This document shows, piece after piece, positions 45,141-50,230 of a stretch of DNA of 50,230 nt (position 1 is its first letter; each line of letters begins with the position of its first letter). The stretch lies in NCBI GenBank assembly GCA_035296965.1, contig DATGZX010000267.1, positions 1 to 50,230 of the forward strand, given 5' to 3'. The notes under the pieces are model-generated. The model saw only the letters and a program-made list of their open reading frames with translations. It was not told where the DNA came from and made no database searches. Made by a program: the position numbers and the translations under genes. The stretch comes from DATGZX01 sp035296965. Its GTDB lineage: Bacteria; Planctomycetota; Planctomycetia; Gemmatales; Gemmataceae.

Positions 45141-45425
45141 ATGGAGCTACGATTCTGGAAGGATCCAGAGACCGGATTGGCGCACATCTATGAGCACGGC
45201 GTGACGGAGGAGGAAGTGCGGCAAGTCTTGAGTCGTCCACGGCTTCATCTGCGAGGGGAGGGCAACTCGCGATCGATCATGGGACAAACGTCGGCCGGGC
45301 GTCACCTCAAGGTGGTGTTTGTGCCCGATTCCGATGGTGCCAGTGGGTTCGTCGTCACCGCTTATGAATTGCGGGGAAAGGGCTTGCGAGCTTATCGGCG
45401 TGCCACAAGGAGAAAGAAAAGATGA
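45141..45425 (+). CDS. BrnT/DUF4258-like small toxin candidate
   Basis: 94 residues, basic at the C-terminus. The order HIYEHGVTEEEVRQVL ... GRHLKVVFVPD ... FVVTAYE ... RAYRRATRRKKR resembles RelE-fold ribonucleases of the BrnT/DUF4258 type, in which a His-Gly-Val-helix is followed by strands and a basic tail. The stop overlaps the start of a small acidic-helical protein (ATGA), and the toxin-first order matches BrnTA. AGGGGG lies about 8 nt upstream. The E1 element's frame overlaps its start. Assignment is by pattern, not close similarity. Confidence 0.6.
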   Translation: MELRFWKDPETGLAHIYEHGVTEEEVRQVLSRPRLHLRGEGNSRSIMGQTSAGRHLKVVFVPDSDGASGFVVTAYELRGKGLRAYRRATRRKKR

Positions 45426-45625
45426 AAAAACAGCGACTTCCAAAAGGTTGGACGCAAGAGAAAATCCGCAAGCTGGCGGAGCACCACGACAACCTCACCG
45501 AAGCCGAGCAGGCTGCGGAAATCGAAGCTGGCCTCCGCGAGGAAAACCAGACCGTCATGGTCGTCCCTACCGAGTTGGTGCCGGAGTTCGTCAAGCTCAT
45601 CAACAAAAAAAGACGACCCGCATAG
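45422..45625 (+). CDS. Putative antitoxin of the BrnT-like module
   Basis: 67 residues, Lys/Glu-rich and helical (GWTQEKIRKLAEHHDNLTEAEQAAEIEAGL), ending with MVVPTELVPEFVKLINKKRRPA. Overlaps the toxin stop by 4 bp. Small size, position and charge suit an antitoxin. A DNA-binding domain is not evident, so family assignment is open. Confidence 0.6.
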   Translation: MKKQRLPKGWTQEKIRKLAEHHDNLTEAEQAAEIEAGLREENQTVMVVPTELVPEFVKLINKKRRPA

Positions 45626-45629
45626 GGCT

Positions 45630-45750
45630 ATGGCCCTTTCCGACCGCCAGTCTGACACCTTCGACAACCCCGCCAAAATGGCCTGCCCGGAAGGCAACCT
45701 CCGCGTTTTGCGCGAGGCCGCCTGCCGTTGCCGACTACCGTTCGTTAAAA
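45630..45750 (+). repeat. Island head element, copy E2 (truncated)
   Basis: ATG 45630 opens the same SDRQSD-FDNPAKMAC frame and departs from the full gene at GAGGCCGCC, continuing with the alternative tail shared by the truncated copies (CCGTTGCCG ... TTCGTTAAAATGAG). The frame closes at TGA 45770-45772, 4 bp before the antitoxin ATG at 45777. Confidence 0.85.
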
Positions 45751-45776
45751 TGAGTGAAGGAAGGGAGGGATGATTC

Positions 45777-46067
45777 ATGTCCACCATCATCACTGGCGTC
45801 GTGACCAACGGCGTCGTCATTCCCAGTTCGCCATTGCCGGAAGGTGCACCCGTTGAGATTCATCTGAGAACGGGTCGACCCGAGGTAGCACCAGGGGCAG
45901 CGGCTCGCCTCACGGCCGGAGAGTTGCGGAAGATGCCGCGCGCAGAGCGGCAGGCGGTCCTGGCGGCGGCGGCGGCGTTGGCGGAAGAGGACTACCGCGA
46001 CGACAAGGAACTTACCGGCTTTGACGCGTTCACTGAGGAAGAAGTCGATGACGACGAATCTCCTTAG
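45777..46067 (+). CDS. Putative antitoxin of the MazF-like module
   Basis: 96 residues. The N-terminus TIITGVVTNGVVIPSSPLPEGAPVEIHL is the short AbrB/DUF104-like strand motif also seen in the other antitoxins of the island. The C-terminal half is acidic (EEDYRDDKELTGFDAFTEEEVDDDE) as in antitoxins that cover an RNase. GGGAGGG lies 6-8 nt upstream. It overlaps the start of the MazF-like pseudogene, so the intact antitoxin remains beside a dead toxin. Confidence 0.7.
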   Translation: MSTIITGVVTNGVVIPSSPLPEGAPVEIHLRTGRPEVAPGAAARLTAGELRKMPRAERQAVLAAAAALAEEDYRDDKELTGFDAFTEEEVDDDESP

Positions 46068-46401
46068 GGGAGAGGTATGGCGGATCAGGTTTGACCCTGC
46101 CGAAGGCGACGAGAGCAAGAAGGTCCGCACGGCCGTGGTCGTCAACGAGAACGCCGTCGGCAGGTTACGGCTGAAGATCGTGGATCCGATGACGGAATGA
46201 AAACCGAGGTATGCGAGCTATCCTTGGTTTGTCCACCTCCCTCCGTCGCCCACCAACGGTTTGACGAAGGATTCCGGCGCCAACGCCTTTCAGGTGAAGT
46301 CGGTTTCTGAAACCCGCTTCCTCGACCGTCTCGGCGAAACCACGCCATGCGAACTGGACGGCATCGCCAATGCCATCGCGATTTGCGTCGGCGCTCCCTG
46401 A
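46048..46401 (+). pseudogene. Broken MazF/PemK-like toxin
   Basis: ATG 46048 within the antitoxin's end starts LLRGEVWRIRFDPAEGDESKKVRTAVVV, the MazF first-strand motif. TGA 46198-46200 lies where other members would have Trp. The frame continues with RYASYPWFVHLPPSVA, a shift occurs at about 46250-46258, and a new frame reads GLTKDSGANAFQVKSVSETRF and then LGETTPCELDGIANAIAICVGAP to TGA 46399. Joined, it is a complete MazF-size protein; a nonsense mutation and a frameshift inactivate it. Confidence 0.85.
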
Positions 46402-46425
46402 CAACAGGCACCCAGGATCGTCTGC

Positions 46426-46550
46426 TCCGACCGCCAGTCCGACGCCATCGACAACCCCGCCAAAGCGCTGTGCCGAGACAGCAACCTCCGCGTCCTGCGC
46501 GAGGCCGCCTACCGTTGGCGGCACCGAACGAGTAAGATCCAGCGCGGAGG
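46426..46550 (+). repeat. Island head element, copy E3 (truncated)
   Basis: TCCGACCGCCAGTCCGACGCC ... GAGGCCGCC, more diverged in the middle (AAGCGCTGTGCCGAGACAGC), followed by the truncated-type tail TACCGTTGGCGGCACCGAACGAGTAAGATCC and GGAGGT. The tail is nearly identical to E5 and leads into an antitoxin gene. Confidence 0.85.
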
Positions 46551-46577
46551 TATTCCTCATGCAAACAACACTACGCG

Positions 46578-46802
46578 ATGGAAACAACGGTCCTGCCGGG
46601 TCATCGCATTGAAGTGACCGCCCCGGAGTTGCCTGAAGGCGCCAAAGTAGAATTAACGGTCGTTTTGCCGGAAAAACCTGCTCCCCCACGCCGGTCCATG
46701 CTGGAATTCCTGGCCACGTTGCCACCTGGGCCACTTCTGTTCAAGACTCCGGAAGATACCAACCGCTATATCCAGGAGGAACGCGACTCATGGGAGCGCT
46801 GA
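46578..46802 (+). CDS. VapB-like antitoxin, copy 1
   Basis: 74 residues: METTVLPGHRIEVTAPELPEGAKVELTVVLPEKP, then MLEFLATLPPGPLLFKT and an acidic tail. Almost identical to the N-terminus of the copy at 49072. Relative to that copy one extra G lies in the 5' region (ACGCGATGG against ACGCATGG), so the upstream ATG at 46559 is out of frame and gives a 17-codon peptide; the antitoxin must start at 46578, ~27 nt from the GGAGGT site. Expression may be reduced. Overlaps the PIN toxin start by 13 bp. Confidence 0.72.
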   Translation: METTVLPGHRIEVTAPELPEGAKVELTVVLPEKPAPPRRSMLEFLATLPPGPLLFKTPEDTNRYIQEERDSWER

Positions 46803-47236
46803 GCGTGCCGACTTCCGGCATTGTTTACGTCGACACCATGACCGTCATTTACACCGTGGAGCGGTATCCGGCTTATTGGCCGCTTCTCGAACCTTTGTGG
46901 CAAGCGGCACAAAGCGGAACCATCGAAATTGTCAGCAGCGAGCTCACTCTCATGGAAAAACTGGTTGGCCCCCTCAAAAGCAGGGACACCAACAAGTTGG
47001 AGAACGCCTTTGAGCAGGCACTTTTAGGGACAGAAGTGCGGCTTTTTCCCATCACGCAACCTATTTTGCGGGAAGCCGCTCAATTGCGGGCAACGACTAA
47101 GCTTAGAACACCCGACGCGCTTCACGCAGCCACCGGTCTACACCTGGCCTGCGTCCAATTTGTCACCAACGATGTCGGTTTCCGAGCCGTTCCGAGTCTC
47201 CCCCTTGTGATCCTGGATGACTTGCTGAAACCGTGA
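46790..47236 (+). CDS. PIN-domain (VapC-like) toxin, copy 1
   Basis: 148 residues. PIN acidic residues are in YVDTMTVIYTVE, SSELTLMEKLVGPLK, TPDALHAAT and VTNDVGFRAVP, so the Mg-ribonuclease pocket looks complete, although the first motif reads DTMTVIY, whereas copy 2 has the more standard DANSVIY. Overlaps its antitoxin by 13 bp; the unknown gene at 47250 begins 13 bp after its stop. Paralogue of 49302. Confidence 0.85.
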   Translation: MGALSVPTSGIVYVDTMTVIYTVERYPAYWPLLEPLWQAAQSGTIEIVSSELTLMEKLVGPLKSRDTNKLENAFEQALLGTEVRLFPITQPILREAAQLRATTKLRTPDALHAATGLHLACVQFVTNDVGFRAVPSLPLVILDDLLKP

Positions 47237-47249
47237 ATGGACCAAGAGG

Positions 47250-47963
47250 ATGACTCCTCTCTCCGACCGCGCACACGACGCCTTCGACAACCCCGCCAAA
47301 ATGGCCTGCCGGGAAGGCAACCTCCGCGTCCTACGCGAGGCCGCCTTTCTGCTCTGGCAAGACGGGGACCGAACCCGGCTGCGCTGCGACTGGTGCGAGT
47401 TAATGGGCGCCACAGGTCTGCTGACCCTCGATCTTCTCGAACGCCAGGGAGTCCTGGCCCCCGGTGGTTTTGTCGGCATTGACCTCGACCCGACCCGGAT
47501 CGATGGTTTCCGGCAAGGTCGGCCTGACCTGAAATGGGTCGCCGGCAACCTGTATGAACGGTTGGAGGCGCCCGAACTGACCAACGTCGGCATCCTCAAT
47601 CTGGACGAATACGGCGAGGTCGGCAATCGCAGCGCCCAGGTCGATTTCGATCTCGTCCGGGGATTGGTCAAGCGCGGGCTGAATAACTTCGGTGAGTTCG
47701 CCCTTTTCTGGAATCAAGACCTTGATGCGGTGGTGCGCCGCCGCCAGGACCGTGGCCAGGCTCTGCGCCGCCACGCGGACATGGTGTGCGAAGCCCTCAA
47801 GGGCTGCCTGCCGCGGCGCGAGCTGACATCAGGGATGTTGCTCCCTGAAGGTAGTGAAGAGGAGATCGATTCCGGCTTTGTGGGTGTCGTTGGCGCATTC
47901 GAGATTTATCGCGGGTCCGTCCACGGACACCGAATGGCTAATCTGCGAGTCATCTTGCGGTGA
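47250..47963 (+). CDS. Unknown protein, third gene of the PIN module (copy 1); source of the head element
   Basis: 237 residues. N-terminus SDRAHDAFDNPAKMACREGNLRVLREAA (the repeated head), followed by FLLWQDGDRTRLRCDWCELMGATGLLTLDLLERQGVLAPGGFVGIDLDPTRIDGF. The GGFVGIDLDP segment and the later GVVGAFEIY resemble a Rossmann/SAM-binding fold, and a CDWCE pair is present, but no assured family. Two complete or near-complete copies plus four 5' fragments occur in 5.3 kb. Possibly a methyltransferase-like accessory or mobile-element protein (inference). Confidence 0.7.
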   Translation: MTPLSDRAHDAFDNPAKMACREGNLRVLREAAFLLWQDGDRTRLRCDWCELMGATGLLTLDLLERQGVLAPGGFVGIDLDPTRIDGFRQGRPDLKWVAGNLYERLEAPELTNVGILNLDEYGEVGNRSAQVDFDLVRGLVKRGLNNFGEFALFWNQDLDAVVRRRQDRGQALRRHADMVCEALKGCLPRRELTSGMLLPEGSEEEIDSGFVGVVGAFEIYRGSVHGHRMANLRVILR

Positions 47964-47995
47964 CGACAGGGCCCTCCGGACCGGCTCATTCATCG

Positions 47996-48146
47996 TCATT
48001 CCTCGGCAAGGTCCCGGAGGCGTCTTCCCACAGCGATAGCGATGTGCTCGATCAGGTCGGTTTGCGGTTCGATCTTCCCAGCTTCCGGGTTGGCGAACAC
48101 TTCCTGCCGGATGCCGACCTTCTCGGCGAGCGCCACCAGGTCAGGC
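47996..48146 (-). pseudogene. Remnant of an unidentified small protein
   Basis: On the minus strand, reading from about 48146, the frame gives PDLVALAEKVGIRQEVFANPEAGKIEPQTDLIEHIAIAVGRRLRDLAEE and a stop (47996-47998). The frame is closed upstream by a stop just before it and has no start codon. The sequence is strongly protein-like, suggesting the C-terminus of a decayed antitoxin or regulator. Family not recognised. Confidence 0.4.
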
Positions 48147-48241
48147 CGGCCTCAGACCTCATGGCCCGCGCTTGCCAAAACGGATTGTTCGCATTGAGGC
48201 GGCGTAGTAAGGTGAGCGTGAGTCTTTCAGGAGACCAATCA

Positions 48242-48502
48242 ATGACTGTGACCGCCAGCTGGATTTCCAAGAAGCCCGACCGCTGTGGGGGAGACGCCTG
48301 CGTACGCGATACGCGGATCACCGTCTGGGGGCTGGTCGCATACCGCCGTTTGGGCATGTCCGATGCCGAGATCATCCCGGCCGTCCAGGGGTTGACCCCC
48401 GTCGACCTGGAGACCGCCTGGGAGTACGCCGCCGCGCATCCGGAGGAAATCGACGAGGCCATCCGCGCAAACGAAGACGGCGATGAAGGATTTGTGGAGT
48501 AA
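48242..48502 (+). CDS. DUF433 family antitoxin
   Basis: 86 residues from ATG 48242 with AGGAG at 8-nt spacing. WISKKPDRCGGDACVRDTRITVWGLVAYRRLGMSDAEIIPAVQGLTPVDLETAWEYAAAHPEEID is the canonical DUF433 winged-helix signature. DUF433 proteins pair with DUF5615 PIN-like toxins, and such a gene starts 6 bp downstream. Confidence 0.9.
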   Translation: MTVTASWISKKPDRCGGDACVRDTRITVWGLVAYRRLGMSDAEIIPAVQGLTPVDLETAWEYAAAHPEEIDEAIRANEDGDEGFVE

Positions 48503-48508
48503 GGGCGG

Positions 48509-48841
48509 ATGCTGCTCTACGCCGATGAAGACTTCTCCCTTCCAGTCGCATTGGAGCTGCGCCGGCTCGGCCATGACGTGGTGACCGCGCAGGAGGACGG
48601 GCGGACATCGACCCCCGATCCCGACATTCTGGCCCGTGCCCACACTCTTGGCCGGGTCTTGCTGACCTACAACCGCCGGCACTTCGAGCGCTTGCATCGG
48701 CAAGGCGCAGCCCATAGCGGCATCCTGTCCGCCACCCACGACAGCGACTCCCCGCGTTTGGCTGCCCGCATCCATCTTATCCTCGCGGGGTTGTCTCCAG
48801 GCCACTGGTGTCTGCGCGTCAACCGTCCACCTTCGCCCTGA
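48509..48841 (+). CDS. DUF5615 family PIN-like toxin
   Basis: 110 residues. N-terminus LLYADEDFSLPVALELRRLGHDVVTAQEDG with acidic YADED, the metal-binding start of this Mut7-C/PIN-like family, then ARAHTLGRVLLTYNRRHFERLH and HSGILSAT. Directly behind the DUF433 gene, forming a standard two-gene module. Appears intact. Confidence 0.88.
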   Translation: MLLYADEDFSLPVALELRRLGHDVVTAQEDGRTSTPDPDILARAHTLGRVLLTYNRRHFERLHRQGAAHSGILSATHDSDSPRLAARIHLILAGLSPGHWCLRVNRPPSP

Positions 48842-48864
48842 TCGTCAAGATACCGGCTGAGGGC

Positions 48865-49065
48865 GACAAAGCGACTCGCAGGGTATAATCGTCAAGATAC
48901 GCTGCGCCTTCGAAAGTACCTGGAAAATCGCTTCTCTCTCCGACCGCCAGTCCGACGCCTTCGACAACCCCGCCAAGATGGCCCACCGGGAAGGCAACCT
49001 CCGCGTCCTGCGCGAGGCAGCCTACCGTTGGCGGCACCGAACGAGTAAGATCCAGCGCGGAGGTA
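48865..49065 (+). repeat. Island head element, copy E5 (long form)
   Basis: Shares with E1 the upstream part GACAAAGCGACTC ... TATAATCGTCAA, then the SDRQSDAFDNPAKM-HREGNLRVLREAA head and the truncated-type tail TACCGTTGGCGGCACCGAACGAG ... GCGGAGGT. The start codon of the head is lost here (GCTTCTCTCTCCGACC). It leads into the antitoxin at 49072. Confidence 0.85.
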
Positions 49066-49071
49066 TTCCTC

Positions 49072-49314
49072 ATGCAAACAACACTACGCATGGAAACAAC
49101 GGTCCTGCCGGGCCATCGCATTGAAGTGACCGCCCCGGAGTTGCCTGAAGGCGCCAAAGTAGAATTGACGGTCGTTTTGCCGGAAAAACCGGAACCGCAG
49201 TTCGGTTCGGCACTAGAGTTCCTGGAATCGTTGCCACCTGGCCCCCGCGCCTTCAAGACCTGGGAAGAGTACGAACAGCACCTGCGGGAGGAAAAAGACT
49301 CGTGGGATCGCTGA
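49072..49314 (+). CDS. VapB-like antitoxin, copy 2
   Basis: 80 residues, MQTTLRMETTVLPGHRIEVTAPELPEGAKVELTVVLPEKP, and a C-terminal half (ALEFLESLPPGPRAFKTWEEYEQHLREEKDSWDR) that differs from copy 1 while keeping the layout. GGAGGT lies 7 nt upstream, so the longer start is functional here. Overlaps the toxin by 13 bp. Confidence 0.8.
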   Translation: MQTTLRMETTVLPGHRIEVTAPELPEGAKVELTVVLPEKPEPQFGSALEFLESLPPGPRAFKTWEEYEQHLREEKDSWDR

Positions 49315-49745
49315 CCGCGCCCTCCTCTGGCCTGGTGTACTTCGACGCGAACTCGGTTATCTACAGCGTGGAAAAACATCCTGTCTACTGGCCGCTCCTG
49401 GAGCCGCTCTGGCAAGCAGCAAAGGGAAAAACGATCGAACTCGTCAGCAGTGACCTGGTGCTAATGGAAACCTTGGTCGCTCCTCTGAAGTCCGGGGACA
49501 CGGGCCTTGTCTACGCCTATGAACAGCTTTTTCAACAGGCCCAAACTCGCCTTTTCCCCATTACACAACCCATTTTGCGCGAAGCTGCCCGCTTGCGTGC
49601 GACAACCAAGCTGAAAACGCCCGATGCGCTGCACGCGGCCACGGCCAAACACATGGGCTGTGTGTTGTTCGTCAGCAACGATGTCGGCTTCCGTGCCGTT
49701 CCAGGTCTGCCTCTGGTGATTCTGGATGACTTGCTGAAACCGTGA
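49302..49745 (+). CDS. PIN-domain (VapC-like) toxin, copy 2
   Basis: 147 residues with a canonical PIN set: YFDANSVIYSVE, SSDLVLMETLVAPLK, TPDALHAAT and VSNDVGFRAVP. Most residues match copy 1, with the middle (about 65-90) the most diverged. The unknown gene at 49759 follows 13 bp later. Confidence 0.88.
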   Translation: MGSLTAPSSGLVYFDANSVIYSVEKHPVYWPLLEPLWQAAKGKTIELVSSDLVLMETLVAPLKSGDTGLVYAYEQLFQQAQTRLFPITQPILREAARLRATTKLKTPDALHAATAKHMGCVLFVSNDVGFRAVPGLPLVILDDLLKP

Positions 49746-49758
49746 AAGGCCCAAGAGG

Positions 49759-50230
49759 ATGACTTCTCTTTCCAACCGGCAGTCCGACGTCTTCGACAAC
49801 CCCGCCAAAATGGCCTGCCGGGAAGGCAACCTCCGCGTCCTGCGCGCGGCCGCCTTTCTGCTCTGGCACGACGGTGACCGAAGCCGGCTGCGCTGCGACT
49901 GGTGCGAATTGATGGGCGCCACAGGTCTGCTGACCCTCGACCTTCTCGAACGCCAAGGAGTCCTGGCCCCCGGTGGTTTTGTCGGCATCGACCTGGACCC
50001 GGCCCGGATCGATGGCTTCCGGCAAGGCAGGCCTGACCTGAAATGGGTCGCCGGCAACCTGTACGAACGGTTGGAGGCGCCCGAGCTGGCCAACGTCGGC
50101 ATCCTCAACCTGGATGAATACGGCGAGTTCGGCAATCGCAGTGCGCAAGTCGATTTCGATCTCATCCGGGGACTGGTCAAGCGCGGGCTGAATAACTTCG
50201 GTGAGTTCGCCCTTTTCTGGAATCAAGACC
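49759..50230 (+). CDS. Unknown protein, third gene of the PIN module, copy 2 (partial, 3' end outside window)
   Basis: 157 codons visible, very similar to 47250 throughout (SNRQSDVFDNPAKMACREGNL, RCDWCELMGATGLLTLDLLERQGVLAPGGFVGIDLDPARIDGF). Same order and same 13-bp spacing behind the PIN toxin as in copy 1. The gene runs off the window. Confidence 0.75.
   Translation, partial: MTSLSNRQSDVFDNPAKMACREGNLRVLRAAAFLLWHDGDRSRLRCDWCELMGATGLLTLDLLERQGVLAPGGFVGIDLDPARIDGFRQGRPDLKWVAGNLYERLEAPELANVGILNLDEYGEFGNRSAQVDFDLIRGLVKRGLNNFGEFALFWNQD

Larger units (their letters stand above)
46426..47963 (+). repeat. Segmental duplication, unit 1 (partner 48932-50230)
   Basis: Head element, antitoxin, PIN toxin and unknown gene occur in the same order and spacing in the second unit, which is cut by the window end. 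The units are separated by about 1 kb holding a small remnant and the DUF433/DUF5615 module. Divergence in the toxin middle and the antitoxin tail shows the duplication is not recent or was followed by selection. Confidence 0.85.

Noticed and set aside
44932..50230. Classical integron array
   Set aside because: No integron integrase and no attC-like inverted core sites were seen; the repeated element is a gene head with a leader, so only a looser cassette-like interpretation is kept.

Overview
The window looks like a chromosomal piece of a GC-rich planctomycete, most likely Gemmatales/Gemmataceae-like. Family signatures support this: a DUF1559 prepilin-like protein followed by a small lipoprotein, a Tat-exported DUF1501 protein, a secreted protein with the LEGRIVPS-type N-terminal motif, a large secreted protein with paired C-terminal domains, and an ECF sigma factor overlapping a Ser/Thr kinase with TPRs. 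Genus or species cannot be fixed from sequence alone.

Layout. 1-3.7 kb: the 3' end of a flagellar hook gene, a small zinc-ribbon protein, and a membrane histidine kinase overlapping an NtrC-type sigma-54 activator. 3.7-8.0 kb: an envelope operon of an AsmA-like protein and an LptF/LptG permease. 8.5-10.3 kb: a mocA-xdhC pair. 10.7-13.2 kb: an OmpR-type two-component system. 13.2-16.7 kb: a 1135-residue secreted protein. 16.7-20.0 kb: a duplicated ~350-bp leader flanking a structured RNA/terminator and a small ORF; the second copy drives DUF1559 and a lipoprotein. 20.0-21.9 kb: a tryptophanase gene abutting a truncated response-regulator pseudogene. 22-29.7 kb: a small zinc protein, a secreted PHP-domain protein, a sortilin-type propeller with two PDZ domains, and a SulP transporter. 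29.9-35 kb: an aromatic amino acid decarboxylase/AhpD-like/SDR operon, a secreted beta-carbonic anhydrase and DUF1501. 35-43 kb: an antitoxin with a broken PIN toxin, a repeat-rich surface protein, and the kinase and ECF pair. 43.1-50.2 kb: a WD40 remnant, DUF4058, UPF0175, and then a dense toxin-antitoxin island.

The most unusual region is 44.9-50.2 kb. Six copies of one ~110-bp sequence occur there. Two are the 5' ends of a full unknown gene (47250 and 49759). The other four are cut at the same base and each sits directly in front of a toxin-antitoxin operon (45141, 45777, 46578, 49072). Two of the six copies also share an upstream stretch with a TATAAT box. An antitoxin-PIN-unknown three-gene unit is present twice. 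The MazF-like toxin here and the PIN toxin at 35.4 kb are broken while their antitoxins are intact. This resembles a cassette array built around a portable leader sequence, with no recombinase visible inside the window.

How the parts work together: the two two-component systems sense envelope signals, and the sigma-54 one may regulate the adjacent flagellar gene (inference). AsmA-like/LptFG point to outer-membrane lipid or LPS transport. MocA and XdhC prepare molybdenum cofactor for an enzyme outside the window. Tryptophanase and the aromatic decarboxylase operon, 10 kb apart, both act on aromatic amino acids but show no direct linkage.
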